Positions 45,104 through 55,690 are shown, numbered from the stretch's first letter. The stretch: 64,000 nt of DNA from Ramlibacter paludis (GCF_022012305.1 NZ_JAKLTM010000002.1:62001-126000); one strand, 5' to 3'. Notes: generated from the letters alone by a model not told the origin. Numbers and translations: made by a program.

Positions 45104-47254
45104 TCATCGCCCCATCGCCTGCCACCACAGGAAGCTGTACACGTCCGCATCGATGGACCGCGCCTGCGCGACAGTCCGGCCGACGCCGTGGCCATCCTGC
45201 GCGTCCACGCGCAGCAGCACCGGCCTGCCACTCGTGCTCGCCGCCTGCAGGCGCGCCGCCATCTTGGCGCTGTTCCAGGCATCGACGCGCGGGTCGTTGA
45301 GGCCGTGCACCAGCAGCACCGCGGGATAAGCCGTGCCGTCGCGCACCTGGTGGTAGGCGCTCATCTCCAGCAGGCCGCGGAAGCCGTCGGCATCTTTCAC
45401 CGAGCCGAACTCCGAGATGTTGGTGATGCCGTTGGCCGTGTCCTCGGCGCGCACCGCATCCAGCATGCCCACGTGGATCACCGCGGCGCCGAACAGCGCG
45501 GGCGCCTCGGTGATGGCGCGGCCGGCAAACACGCCGCCGGCGCTGCCGCTCATGATGGACAGCATGCGCGGCGTCGCATAGCCCTCCTTCACCAGGTACT
45601 GGCCGCAGGCGATCGCGTCCTTCCAGGTGTTGGGCTTCTTCAGGCGCGTTCCGGCCATGCGCCAGTCGTCGCCCAGCACGCCGCTGCCGCGCACGTTGGC
45701 CACGGCGATCACGCCGCCGCGTTCCAGCCACGGGATGTTGCGGGCGCGGAAGCCGGCGGTCTCGCTGAAGCCGTAGGAGCCGTAGCCAAGCAGCAGCGTC
45801 GGATGCGGCTCCTTGCGGGACAGGTCCTTGCGGTGCATCACGGTCATGGGCACGAGCACGCCGTCGTGGCTGGGCACCAGCACGTCGCGCACCACCAGCT
45901 TCGGGAGGCCCGCCGGCGTGGCGGTGTCGAAGGCGGCCAGCGGACGCGACTGGGCGGCGCGCAGCAGGAACGCGCGGCCCGGGACCGTCCAGCTGGTCTC
46001 CTGGTAGATGAAGTCCGCATGCGCATGGGCGGGGTCCTCGGCGACGGAAGCCGCGCCGTGCAAGGGCGTGACGATCGCCTTGCCTTCGGGATCGCCGGCC
46101 GCGTAGGCCCGCAGGCCGATGTTCGCTCCCTGGCGCACCCGAAGCAGCAGCTGCTCGCGCCCGACGGTGAAGCCTTCGATCACGCCGTCTGCCGGCGGGT
46201 TCGCGGCCAGCCGCGGCGTCGCGCCTTCGCTGCGCAGGTCCAGCTCCAGCAGCTGGCGGCGCGGCACCCCTTTGGTCGTCAGCAGGAACAGCTGGTCGCC
46301 GCGCAGCGCGAGCTCGACCCAGTGGTCGTCGAAGCCGGCCAGGCGGCGCCAGGCGACGGTGCCGCCGGCCAGGTCGGCGGCGCGTGCCACGAACACCGAG
46401 CCTTCGCGCTGCGTCGTGTCGTTGGTGGCCGCCACCACCCAAGGACTGCCGGGAGCGAACAGCAGGCGCGCGTTGTCCAGGCGGCGCAGGCCCAGGTCCT
46501 TGTTCACCGTCGGACCGAAAACCGCCCGCGCGCGATTGGCCGGCTCGCCCACCTTCAGCAGGTGCACGGCGCTGTCGAGGTACTGCTCCGTCGCCGGGTC
46601 TTCCGCGGTCAGCTGGCGCAGGCGGTTGAAGGCGATGGTGCGGCTGTCCGGCAGCCAGCTCACGCCGCCGTCGGGAACGCGCGTCACGGCTTCGCCCACC
46701 TGCCGGCCCGTCTGCACGTCGACCACGACCAGGCTGGCGTCCTCGGAGCCGCCGGCCGACAGGCCATAGGCGAGGTAGCGCCCGTCCCAGGACGGCACCC
46801 ACCAGTTCACGGCATGGGGAATGCCGGTGCGGCGCGCCGCCAGGTCCGGATCGACCAGCACGCGTTCCGGGCCGTCCGCGCGCTCGCGCATCGCGATCTT
46901 CACCTGCCGGTCGTGCCTGCCCTTCAAGGCGTAGAACAGCGCGCCCGAAGCGAGGCGCGTGATGTCGAAGCGGCGGTCGCCGAGTCCGGCATCGATGGCG
47001 GCCAGCCGCTTCTCCAGCGCCGCGCGCCCTTCCAGGCGATCGAGCGCCGTCCGCGCGTAAGCGCCTTGCGCCAGCATCCAGTTGCGCACCTGCGGATCGG
47101 CCAGGTTCTCCATGTAGCGGTACGGGTCGTGCACCTGCACGCCGTGCCAGGTGTCGACATGGTCGCGGACGGGTGCGACGGGGGGCCCGTTTTGTGCCTG
47201 GGCGGCACCCCAGGGCAGCAACAGGGCAAGCGCAGCGATGCGCCATGACTTCAT
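45104..47254 (-). CDS. Prolyl oligopeptidase family serine peptidase (S9A), exported, 716 aa
   Basis: Periplasmic serine peptidase of the prolyl oligopeptidase family. Signal peptide MKSWRIAALALLLPWGAAQAQ. An N-terminal beta-propeller opens VHDPYRYMENLADPQVRNWMLAQGAYAR; the alpha/beta hydrolase half has the nucleophile in IMSGSAGGVFAG, the acid in HGLNDPRVDAW and the His in DAQDGHGVG. ATG at 47254 is chosen; a TTG at 47263 has a better ribosome-binding site (GAGGAG) and could be the true start, adding three residues. It interrupts the moaE to clpB region. Confidence 0.85.
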   Translation of the reverse strand: MKSWRIAALALLLPWGAAQAQNGPPVAPVRDHVDTWHGVQVHDPYRYMENLADPQVRNWMLAQGAYARTALDRLEGRAALEKRLAAIDAGLGDRRFDITRLASGALFYALKGRHDRQVKIAMRERADGPERVLVDPDLAARRTGIPHAVNWWVPSWDGRYLAYGLSAGGSEDASLVVVDVQTGRQVGEAVTRVPDGGVSWLPDSRTIAFNRLRQLTAEDPATEQYLDSAVHLLKVGEPANRARAVFGPTVNKDLGLRRLDNARLLFAPGSPWVVAATNDTTQREGSVFVARAADLAGGTVAWRRLAGFDDHWVELALRGDQLFLLTTKGVPRRQLLELDLRSEGATPRLAANPPADGVIEGFTVGREQLLLRVRQGANIGLRAYAAGDPEGKAIVTPLHGAASVAEDPAHAHADFIYQETSWTVPGRAFLLRAAQSRPLAAFDTATPAGLPKLVVRDVLVPSHDGVLVPMTVMHRKDLSRKEPHPTLLLGYGSYGFSETAGFRARNIPWLERGGVIAVANVRGSGVLGDDWRMAGTRLKKPNTWKDAIACGQYLVKEGYATPRMLSIMSGSAGGVFAGRAITEAPALFGAAVIHVGMLDAVRAEDTANGITNISEFGSVKDADGFRGLLEMSAYHQVRDGTAYPAVLLVHGLNDPRVDAWNSAKMAARLQAASTSGRPVLLRVDAQDGHGVGRTVAQARSIDADVYSFLWWQAMGR

Positions 47255-47279
47255 GGACTTCAAGAGGTCTCCTCGCTTG

Positions 47280-47759
47280 TTATGTGTTCTTGCCGGCGTC
47301 GACGCCCCAGCGCGCCAGCGCCGCGTCGTCCGCCACGCGGGCGTCGACCCAGCGCTCGCCTTCGGGCGTGCTTTCCTTCTTCCAGAACGGCGCCTGCGTC
47401 TTCAGGTAGTCCATCAGGAACTCGCAGGCCTGGAAGCTCTGGCCCCGGTGCGCGGAAGTCACCACGACCAGCACGATCTGGTCCTGCAGCTGCAGCGGCC
47501 CGACGCGATGGATCACGCGGGCGCCACGGATGTCGAAGCGGCGGAAGGCTTCGTCGATCATCTGCTCGATCGCCTTCTCCGTCATGCCCGGGTAGTGCTC
47601 CAGCTCCATCGCGCTGACGGCGCTGCCGTCGTTGCGGTCGCGCACCGTGCCGATGAAGCTGCAGACCGCGCCCACGCCCGCGTCCTGGCCGCGCAAGGCG
47701 GCGATTTCGGCGGCGAGGTCGAAGTCCTGGGTCTGGATGGAAACGCGGGCGGCGGGCAT
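47280..47759 (-). CDS. moaE: Molybdopterin synthase catalytic subunit MoaE, 159 aa
   Basis: Large subunit that adds the dithiolene sulfurs to precursor Z. Landmarks: AVCSFIGTVRDRNDG with Arg40, LEHYPGMTEKAIEQM, VIHRVGPLQLQDQIVLVVV, AHRGQSFQACEFLMDYLKTQAPFWKKE with the catalytic Lys at 127/128. It pairs with MoaD, but the two genes are separated by an FGE-like gene on the opposite strand. Start at 47759 (MPAARVSIQ). Confidence 0.94.
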   Translation of the reverse strand: MPAARVSIQTQDFDLAAEIAALRGQDAGVGAVCSFIGTVRDRNDGSAVSAMELEHYPGMTEKAIEQMIDEAFRRFDIRGARVIHRVGPLQLQDQIVLVVVTSAHRGQSFQACEFLMDYLKTQAPFWKKESTPEGERWVDARVADDAALARWGVDAGKNT

Positions 47760-47799
47760 GGCCCATTTTCCCCTACAGTCGCGGGCTGGAGGAAATCCC

Positions 47800-48513
47800 A
47801 TGCGCACGAGGACATGGCTCGCGGCACTGCCGCTGCTCGCAATGCTGGCTGCCGGCGCGCAGCCGGTGCAATTCGACATGGTTCGCGTTCCCGGCGGCTG
47901 CTACCGGATGGGGACGGAAAGCGGCGAGAAGCACGAACGCCCCGTGCACGAGGTCTGCCTCCAGGCCTTCGAGATCGGCCGCACCGAAGTCACACAGGGC
48001 CAGTGGCTGGCCGTGATGGGTGCCAACCCCGCGCGCTTCCCGTTGGGCGAGACCGCCCCGGTGGAGATGGTGTCGTGGAACGACGCCCAGGAGTTCGTCC
48101 GCCGCCTCAATGCCGCTGGCGGCCGCTACCGCCTGCCGTCCGAGGCGGAATGGGAATACGCCTGCCGCAGCGGCGGCAAGGACGAGACCTTCGCGGGCAC
48201 GGACAAGACTGAGGAGCTCTTGCACGTCGCCTGGTACAACAAGATGGACGCCGGCAACATGACGCACCCGGTGGCCACCAAGCGCGCCAACGGCCTGGGA
48301 CTGCACGACATGAGCGGCAACGTCTGGGAATGGACGGCGAGCCGCTTCGACTCGCCATACGGCAACCCGCAGCCCGAAGGCAAGTACGTCATCCGCGGCG
48401 GTTCGTGGGACGGCAAGGCGAACTACGTGCGCTGCGCCATCCGCAACCGCTACGAGCCGGACCGGCGCGATCCGCGGATCGGCCTGCGCCTCGCGCGCGA
48501 CGCCGCGCCGTGA
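47800..48513 (+). CDS. Secreted FGE/SUMF1-fold protein with only one active-site cysteine, 237 aa
   Basis: Formylglycine-generating-enzyme fold. A signal peptide covers MRTRTWLAALPLLAMLAAGA. Family marks: FDMVRVPGGCYRMGT, FEIGRTEVTQGQWLAVMGANP, YRLPSEAEWEYACRSGG, GLGLHDMSGNVWEWTASRF and VIRGGSWDGKANYVRCAIRNRYEPDRRDPRIGLRLARD. In true FGEs two copper-binding cysteines lie five residues apart; here only Cys212 is left, the first position being Ala207. No sulfatase is nearby. Sits on the plus strand between moaE and moaD. Probably not an active FGE; a ligand-binding or other SUMF1-type role is more likely. Confidence 0.82.
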   Translation: MRTRTWLAALPLLAMLAAGAQPVQFDMVRVPGGCYRMGTESGEKHERPVHEVCLQAFEIGRTEVTQGQWLAVMGANPARFPLGETAPVEMVSWNDAQEFVRRLNAAGGRYRLPSEAEWEYACRSGGKDETFAGTDKTEELLHVAWYNKMDAGNMTHPVATKRANGLGLHDMSGNVWEWTASRFDSPYGNPQPEGKYVIRGGSWDGKANYVRCAIRNRYEPDRRDPRIGLRLARDAAP

Positions 48514-48765
48514 TCAGCCGCCGGTGACGGGCGGGAAGAAAGCCACTTCGGCGCCCTCGCGCAGGGCCACGCTCTCCTCGCACATCGCCTGGTCGAGCGC
48601 CATGCGCACGGCCTTGCCGCGCGCCAGGGCGCCGGCATAGGGCTCGCCGCGCGCGATCAGCTCGTCGCGCAGCGCCGCCAGTGTTTCGGCGCGGGTCTGC
48701 AGCGTCTCGCTGCCCTGCCCCACGGCCTCGCGGATCGAGGCGAAGTATTTCAGGCGGACGTTCAT
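48514..48765 (-). CDS. moaD: Molybdopterin synthase sulfur-carrier subunit MoaD, 83 aa
   Basis: Ubiquitin-like sulfur carrier with the required Gly-Gly end (FFPPVTGG) that takes a thiocarboxylate. The opening MNVRLKYFASIREAVGQGSE is typical. ATGA overlap with moeA, so it is translated with it. Its stop directly abuts the stop of the convergent FGE-like gene. Partner MoaE is just beyond that gene. Confidence 0.93.
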   Translation of the reverse strand: MNVRLKYFASIREAVGQGSETLQTRAETLAALRDELIARGEPYAGALARGKAVRMALDQAMCEESVALREGAEVAFFPPVTGG

Positions 48766-50000
48766 GCCAGCAGCTCCGCCAGCGGCAGGAAGCGCACGAG
48801 GTCGCCGCGGGCAATGGTCTGCCCCGCCGGCACGTCGACCAGGCCGTCGGCCCACACGGTGGAGGTCAGCACGCCGGAGCTCTGGTTGGGAAAGAGCTCC
48901 AGCCCGCCTGCCTCGTTGCGGCGCGCGCGCAGGAACTCGCGGCGCCGGTCGGCGCGCGGCCAGTCGAAATGCGCCGGCAACTGCAGCGCGGGCGGGGCGA
49001 GGCGCGTTGCACCCTGCAGCTTCAGCAGGAAGGGGCGCACCAGCAGGAGAAACGTGACGAAACTCGAGACCGGATTGCCCGGCAGGCCGATGAAATGCGC
49101 CTGGCCGACGCGGCCATGGGCGAACGGCTTGCCCGGTTTCATCGAGATCTGCCACAGGTCCAGCGTCCCCAGCTGCTCCACGGCGGGCTTGATGTGGTCT
49201 TCCTCGCCGACGGACACGCCGCCGCTGGTGAGGATCACGTCGTTGTTCGTTGCGGCCTGTTGCAGCGCCTGCACCGTCGCATCGCGCCGGTCGGGGACGA
49301 TGCCGAGGTCGTCGACTTCGCAGCCCAGGCGCAGCAGCAGGCTGCGCAGGAAGAAGCGGTTGGAGTTGTAGATCGCGCCCGGCTTCATCGCTTCGGGCGC
49401 GACGTCGCCGGGCATCACCAGCTCGTCGCCGGTGGAGAACAGCGCCACGCGCGGCCTGCGCGCGACGCGGATGCGGTCGCGCCCGATGCTGGCCGCCAGA
49501 CCCAGCGCCGCGGGGCCGAGGCGCTCGCCGCGCGCCAGCACCGTGCTGCCGCGGGTGATGTCCTCGCCGCTGGCGCGGATCCACTGGCCGGGCACCGGCA
49601 TGCGCAGGATGCGCACCTTGCCGTCGTCCTGCGCTTCGGTGTCCTCCTGCATCACGATCGCGTCGGCCCCCGCGGGCACGGGCGCGCCGGTGAAGATGCG
49701 CGCCGCGGTGCCGGCCTGCAGCGGCTGCGGCGCGGCGCCGGCGGGGATGCGCTGGCTGACCGGAAGCGGCACGCCCTCGTCGGCGATCTCGGCGCAGCGC
49801 ACGGCATAGCCGTCCATGGAGCTGTTGTCCTGCGGTGGCACCTGGAGCGCCGAGACGAGGTCTTCCGCCAGCACGCGGCCATCGGCGTCGAAGGGCGAGA
49901 CCGCTTGCGTGTCCGCGAACGGCTCGGCCTGCGCCAGCAAGGCAGCCAGGGCGTCGTCGAGGCTGCGCAAGGGCTTGGCGCCGGGCCGGGGTGCGTTCAC
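48762..50000 (-). CDS. moeA: Molybdopterin molybdotransferase MoeA, 412 aa
   Basis: Inserts molybdate into adenylylated molybdopterin. Features: VSALQVPPQDNSSMDGYAVRC, ARIFTGAPVPAGADAIVMQEDTE, RPRVALFSTGDELV, GAIYNSNRFFLRSLL and LTSGGVSVGEEDHIKPAVEQLG followed by FIGLPGNPVSSFVTF. Normal length. The start is the GTG at 50000 overlapping the mobB stop as GTGA. The extra sequence read upstream in this frame is a shadow of mobB. Confidence 0.95.
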   Translation of the reverse strand: MNAPRPGAKPLRSLDDALAALLAQAEPFADTQAVSPFDADGRVLAEDLVSALQVPPQDNSSMDGYAVRCAEIADEGVPLPVSQRIPAGAAPQPLQAGTAARIFTGAPVPAGADAIVMQEDTEAQDDGKVRILRMPVPGQWIRASGEDITRGSTVLARGERLGPAALGLAASIGRDRIRVARRPRVALFSTGDELVMPGDVAPEAMKPGAIYNSNRFFLRSLLLRLGCEVDDLGIVPDRRDATVQALQQAATNNDVILTSGGVSVGEEDHIKPAVEQLGTLDLWQISMKPGKPFAHGRVGQAHFIGLPGNPVSSFVTFLLLVRPFLLKLQGATRLAPPALQLPAHFDWPRADRRREFLRARRNEAGGLELFPNQSSGVLTSTVWADGLVDVPAGQTIARGDLVRFLPLAELLA

Positions 50001-50530
50001 GTGTATTTCTCCGCGTCGTAGTCGAAGCGGTCGCCATTGTCGACCAGCCACTGCGCCACCGCGTCGGGGTCGTTCAGATCGAGCACCGGCCTCAGGGTTT
50101 CCTGCGGCAGCTGCGCCGGCGAGTCGGTGGCGATGGCCACGATGAAGTCGTCGTCGGGGTAGCGGGCCGGCTTGCCGACGGCCGCGCGCCAGACCTCGAC
50201 CTTCAGCAGGCTGCTCTGCTTGAAGCCTTCCACCAGCACCCAGTCGACGCCGTCGTACAGCTCGGCGATCAGCTGGTGCACCGACAGTTCCGCCGGCTGC
50301 TCGAACTCGCGGATCAGCGCCAGGCGCCGGTCGGACGCGACCACTACCTCGAAGGCGCCGGCCTCGCGATGGCGGTAGGTGTCCTTGCCGGGATGGTCGA
50401 TGTCGAACTTGTGGTGCGCGTGCTTGACCACGGACACCCGCAGGCCGCGCAGCTTGAGCGCGGGGATCAGGCGCTCCACCAGGTGGGTCTTGCCCGCGCC
50501 CGAGAAGCCGGCGAAGCCGACGGCCTTCAT
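49997..50530 (-). CDS. mobB: Molybdopterin-guanine dinucleotide biosynthesis protein MobB, 177 aa
   Basis: GTP-binding accessory to MobA in adding GMP to molybdopterin. P-loop GFSGAGKTHLVERL at about residues 8-21, then VVKHAHHKFDIDHPGKDTYRHREAGA and VDWVLVEGFKQSSLLKVEVWR. ATG at 50530 overlaps the thrC stop as ATGA. MobA is not in this window. Confidence 0.93.
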   Translation of the reverse strand: MKAVGFAGFSGAGKTHLVERLIPALKLRGLRVSVVKHAHHKFDIDHPGKDTYRHREAGAFEVVVASDRRLALIREFEQPAELSVHQLIAELYDGVDWVLVEGFKQSSLLKVEVWRAAVGKPARYPDDDFIVAIATDSPAQLPQETLRPVLDLNDPDAVAQWLVDNGDRFDYDAEKYT

Positions 50531-51936
50531 GCGCAGTGCGCGGCGATGAATTGCTTCACCCGCGCCGCGTCGGCCGGCAGCACGGTCACGCGCTTGGGCA
50601 AGGCCTCGATGCCGGCGAACCTCGCCGGCCGCTCGGGCTCGCGCCCCAGCGCCTCGACGATGGTCGCGGCGAACTTGATGGGCAGCGCGGTCTCCAGCAC
50701 GATCATCGGCGTGCCGGGCTGCAGGTGCTCGCGCGCGACCTTCAGGCCGTCGGCCGTGTGCGTGTCGATCAGGGTGCCGAAGCGTTCGAAGGTGGAGCGG
50801 ATGGTCGCCAGGCGGTCGGCATGGCTGCTGCGGCCGGAGACGAAGCCGTACTGCGAACGCGCCCGCGCGATGTCGCCGGAAAGGTCGAAGCGTCCCCTGG
50901 CCGGCAGTTCCTCGGCGAACAGGGAGCGCACCTTGGCGCCGTCGCGCCCCAGCAGGTCGAACACGAAGCGCTCGAAGTTGCTGGCCTTGGAGATGTCCAT
51001 CGAGGGCGAGGACGTCTCGTAGGTGTCGGCGCTGCCGCGCACGCGGTACACGCCGGTGCGGAAGAACTCGTCCAGCACGTCGTTCTCGTTGGTCGCCAGC
51101 ACCAGCTGCGCAATGGGCAGGCCCATGCTGCGCGCCACGTGGCCGGCGCAGATGTTGCCGAAATTGCCGGAAGGGACGGCGAAGCTGACCTTCTCGCCGT
51201 TGGCCTTCGCGGCCTGGAAGTAGCCCGCGAAGTAGTAGACGACCTGGGCCACGAGGCGCGCCCAGTTGATCGAGTTCACCGTGCCGATGCGGTACTTGCG
51301 CTTGAATTCGAGGTCGTTGGACACCGCCTTGACGATGTCCTGGCAGTCGTCGAACACGCCTTCTACCGCCAGGTTGTGGATGTTGGCGTCCTGCAGGCTG
51401 AACATCTGCGCCTGCTGGAAGGGGCTCATGCGGCCGTGCGGCGAGGTCATGAAGACCCGCACGCCCTTCTTGCCGCGCATCGCGTATTCGGCGGCGCTGC
51501 CGGTGTCGCCGGAGGTCGCGCCCAGGATGTTCAGCTCCTCGCCGCGGCGGCCCAGTTCGTACTCGAACAGGTTCCCCAGCAGCTGCATGGCCATGTCCTT
51601 GAAGGCCAGCGTGGGGCCGTTGGACAGGCCTTCGAGGTACACGCCCTCCTCCAGCTTCTTCAGCGGGACGATCTCGCGGGTGCCGAACACTTCCTGCGTG
51701 TAGGTCTTGCGGCAGATGGCCCGCAGGTCCGCCGCCGGGATGTCGTCGATGTAGAGCGACAGGATCTCGAAGGCGAGGTCCGCATACGGCAGGCCGCGCC
51801 ACTTGGCCAGCGTGGCGGCGTCGACCTGCGGATAGCGTTCCGGCAGGTACAGGCCGCCGTCGGGCGCCAGGCCTTCGAGCAGGATCTCGCAGAAATGCTT
51901 GCGGTCGGGATGGCCGCGCGTGGAGAGGTACAGCAT
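50527..51936 (-). CDS. thrC: Threonine synthase, 469 aa
   Basis: PLP enzyme turning O-phosphohomoserine to threonine. Long-form (type 1) threonine synthase: MLYLSTRG start, the PLP lysine in SNGPTLAFKDMAMQLL at residue 113, LNILGATSGDTGSAAEYA and VPSGNFGNICAGHVARSMGLP. It starts 5 bases after the stop of hom and overlaps mobB by ATGA, so threonine and molybdenum cofactor genes share one transcript. Confidence 0.96.
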   Translation of the reverse strand: MLYLSTRGHPDRKHFCEILLEGLAPDGGLYLPERYPQVDAATLAKWRGLPYADLAFEILSLYIDDIPAADLRAICRKTYTQEVFGTREIVPLKKLEEGVYLEGLSNGPTLAFKDMAMQLLGNLFEYELGRRGEELNILGATSGDTGSAAEYAMRGKKGVRVFMTSPHGRMSPFQQAQMFSLQDANIHNLAVEGVFDDCQDIVKAVSNDLEFKRKYRIGTVNSINWARLVAQVVYYFAGYFQAAKANGEKVSFAVPSGNFGNICAGHVARSMGLPIAQLVLATNENDVLDEFFRTGVYRVRGSADTYETSSPSMDISKASNFERFVFDLLGRDGAKVRSLFAEELPARGRFDLSGDIARARSQYGFVSGRSSHADRLATIRSTFERFGTLIDTHTADGLKVAREHLQPGTPMIVLETALPIKFAATIVEALGREPERPARFAGIEALPKRVTVLPADAARVKQFIAAHCA

Positions 51937-51941
51937 CGGCT

Positions 51942-53260
<1,319 letters not shown>

Positions 53261-53264
<4 letters not shown>

Positions 53265-54493
53265 GTGGAGTGGCGTTTGCGATATTGGGCGAGGAACCGG
53301 GCGATCCGCGAGATGGCTTCCCGCAGGTCGTCTTCATGCGGCAGGAAGACGATGCGGAAGTGATCCGGCTGCGGCCAGTTGAAGCCGGTGCCCTGCACCA
53401 GCATCACCCGGGTTTCCTGGAGCAGCTCCAGGAAAAACTGGCGGTCGTCCTGGATCGGGTACATCTTGGGATCGAGTCGCGGGAACATGTACAGCGCCGC
53501 CTGCGGCTTGACGCAGGTGACGCCCGGTATCGCGGTGATCGCTTCGTAGGCGACGTCGCGCTGGCGGCCGAGGCGCCCGCTGGGGGCGATCAGCTCGTTG
53601 ATGCTCTGGTAGCCGCCGAGGGCGGTCTGGATGGCCCACTGGCCGGGGACGTTGGCGCACAGCCGCATGTTCGAGAGCATGGTCAGCCCCTCGATGTAGT
53701 CGGTGGCGGCGCGCTTGTCGCCCGAAACCACCATCCAGCCGGCGCGGTAGCCGCAGGAACGGTAGCTCTTGGACAGCGAGTTGAAGGTGATGGTCAGCAC
53801 GTCTTCCGACAGGCTGCCGATGGCGGTGTGCTTCGCGCCGTCGTACAGCACCTTGTCGTAGACCTCGTCGGCGAAGATGACCAGCCCGTGCTGCCGGGCG
53901 ATGGCGACGATCTCCTTGAGCAGTTCGTCGGAGTACAGCGCGCCGGTGGGGTTGTTCGGGTTGATCACCACGATGCCCTTGGTGGCCGGCGTGATCTTGC
54001 GGCGCAGGTCGTCCAGGTCGGGCATCCAGCCGTTGGACTCGTCGCACAGGTAGTGCACCGGCGTGCCGCCGGAAAGCGCCGTCGAGGCCGTCCACAGGGG
54101 GTAGTCCGGCGAGGGCAGGAGCAGTTCGTCCCCCTCGTTCAGCAGCGCGTTGGTCGCCATGGCGATCAGCTCGCTGGCCCCGTTGCCCAGCCAGACGTCG
54201 TCGAGCGTCACGCCCTTGATGCCCTGCTGCTGGGTGTAGTGCATCACCGCCTTGCGCGCGCCGAAGATGCCCTTGCTGTCGGTGTAGCCCGCCGAATTCG
54301 GCAGGTTGCGGATCATGTCCTGCTGGATTTCCTCGGGCGCGTCGAAGCCGAAGACGGCGAGGTTGCCGATGTTCAGCTTGATCACCTTGTGGCCCTCTTC
54401 CTCCATCTGCCGGGCGGCGTCCATGATGGGACCCCGGATGTCGTACAGGACATTGGCCAGCTTGGTGGATTTCTGGACGGTCTTCAAAGCCAC
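53261..54493 (-). CDS. alaA: Alanine/pyruvate-type aminotransferase (AlaA/AlaT), 410 aa
   Basis: PLP-dependent class I aminotransferase making alanine from pyruvate and glutamate. The PLP lysine is Lys242 (ITFNSLSKSYRSCGYRAGW), with LGNGASELIAMA, NPNNPTGALYSDE and FADEVYDKVLYDG. The N-terminus LANVLYDIRGPIMDAARQMEEEGHKVIKLNIGN is the AlaA/AlaT form. GTG start at 54493. First gene of the chain alaA-hom-thrC-mobB-moeA-moaD. Confidence 0.9.
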
Positions 54494-54523
54494 TCCTGAA
54501 GGGGGATTGCACTAGGGGAAACC

Positions 54524-54529
54524 TATAAT
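54524..54529 (+). promoter_or_regulatory. -10 box upstream of the Mth938-domain gene
   Basis: TATAAT at 54524-54529 in the 71-base gap between the divergent aminotransferase and the gene at 54565. No -35 at standard spacing is evident (TTGCAC at 54507 is too close), so the promoter may be extended or activator-dependent. Confidence 0.4.
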
Positions 54530-54564
54530 TTGACCACAGACCCGCCAACCTTCCCCGAGCCGCC

Positions 54565-54939
54565 TTGAAACTCCAGCCCGATCAATCCGACGCCCAGACC
54601 ATCAGCGCCCACGGGCCCGGCTGGGTGGCCGTGGGGCAGGAAAAAATCACGCACAACGTGGTGCTGGGCGCGCGCGGCCAGCGCCTGGAATGGGCCGGCA
54701 GCTTCGAGCAGCTGGGGCCGGAGCACTTCCGGCAGATCGCCGACCTGGGCGTGGAGGTGGTGATCTTCGGCAGCGGGACGCGCATCCGCTTCCCCAAGCC
54801 GGCCTGGCTGGCCTCCCTGGGCGCGGCGCGCATCGGCATCGAGACCATGGACACGCCGGCAGCCTGCCGCACCTACAACATCCTGGCCCAGGAAGGAAGG
54901 GACGTGGCAGTGGCCCTGCTCCTCGATAACCCCTCCTGA
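54565..54939 (+). CDS. Mth938-like domain protein, 124 aa
   Basis: Small cytoplasmic protein of the Mth938 fold (also found in the NDUFAF3 assembly factor). The fold is visible in ITHNVVLGARGQRLEWAGSFEQL, VEVVIFGSGTRIRFPKPAWLASL and RIGIETMDTPAACRTYNILAQEGRDVAVALL. Function in bacteria is not known. TTG start at 54565; no other start gives the family N-terminus. Divergent from alaA. Confidence 0.8.
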   Translation: MKLQPDQSDAQTISAHGPGWVAVGQEKITHNVVLGARGQRLEWAGSFEQLGPEHFRQIADLGVEVVIFGSGTRIRFPKPAWLASLGAARIGIETMDTPAACRTYNILAQEGRDVAVALLLDNPS

Positions 54940-55055
54940 AGGAGCAGGCGGGCGGGGGCGGTTCTGCGGTAAAATCTCGTGTTGCGACAAGGGCCTGCGC
55001 GAAGCCCGAGCCGCCGACTCGCACTCACACAGAACCACATACCCGACCAGGACCT

Positions 55056-55532
55056 ATGGCGATCGTAGTCAACAAACCCCTCCCCGAATTCGAAGCGAGC
55101 GCCACCGGCGGCATCAAGGTCACCAACACGTCCCACCTGGGCCAGATCCTGGTGCTGTACTTCTATCCGAAGGACAACACCCCGGGCTGCACGACCGAGG
55201 CCATGCAGTTCCGTGACAAGTACAAGGACTTCGTGAAGGCCGGCGCGGTGGTCATGGGCGTGTCGCGCGACAACATGAAGTCGCACGACGAGTTCAAGAC
55301 CAAGCTGGAACTGCCGTTCGACCTGATCGCCGACACGGAAGAAAAGATGTGCCACATGTTCGGCGTGGTCAAGAACAAGATCATGTACGGCAAGAAGGTC
55401 AAGGGCATCGAACGCAGCACCTTCCTGGTGGGCGCCGACGGCATCCTCAAGCAGGAATGGCGCGGCCTGAAGGTGCCGGGCCACGTCGACGACGTGCTCA
55501 AGGCCGTCAAGCTGCTGAAGAAGGCCGCATGA
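55056..55532 (+). CDS. bcp: Peroxiredoxin Q / BCP type, 158 aa
   Basis: Thioredoxin-dependent thiol peroxidase. Peroxidatic Cys45 in YPKDNTPGCTTEAMQFRD. The usual resolving Cys five residues later is replaced by Met50; a candidate resolving cysteine lies at 99 (EEKMCHMFGVV). The rest, MGVSRDNMKSHDEF and RSTFLVGADGILKQEWRGLKVPGH, is standard. A TAAAAT box lies 80 bases upstream, so it may have a long leader. Confidence 0.92.
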   Translation: MAIVVNKPLPEFEASATGGIKVTNTSHLGQILVLYFYPKDNTPGCTTEAMQFRDKYKDFVKAGAVVMGVSRDNMKSHDEFKTKLELPFDLIADTEEKMCHMFGVVKNKIMYGKKVKGIERSTFLVGADGILKQEWRGLKVPGHVDDVLKAVKLLKKAA

Positions 55533-55580
55533 GGCCACTGTAGGGCTTGACGTATAGGCGCAACAGGTAACCGGCTGACA

Positions 55581-55608
55581 TTGTTGCGCAGCGCGCGATG
55601 TGCATAAT
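55581..55608 (+). promoter_or_regulatory. Promoter of the phoH-type gene
   Basis: TTGTTG (55581-55586), 16-base spacer, CATAAT (55603-55608). Transcription should begin near 55615, about 110 bases before the phoH ATG, so the mRNA has a leader with the hairpin at 55661-55690. A short reading frame that starts exactly at 55615 could be translated as a leaderless peptide. Confidence 0.55.
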
Positions 55609-55660
55609 GAATTCATGCCGTTGATCCCGACGCTCCGCGTCATCACCGTCAGTCCCGAAG

Positions 55661-55690
55661 AAGCCGCCTGGCCCGCCTGGCGGCTTTTTT
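55661..55690 (+). terminator. Terminator-like hairpin in the phoH leader
   Basis: AAGCCGCC (55661-55668), ten-base loop, GGCGGCTT (55679-55686) and a run of T to 55690 followed by more T. It lies after the promoter at 55581-55608 and before the phoH start at 55727. It could therefore be an attenuator; it could also simply end the peroxiredoxin transcript. Confidence 0.7.

Noticed and set aside
47800..48513. True formylglycine-generating enzyme
   Set aside because: One of the two catalytic cysteines is missing and no sulfatase is near.
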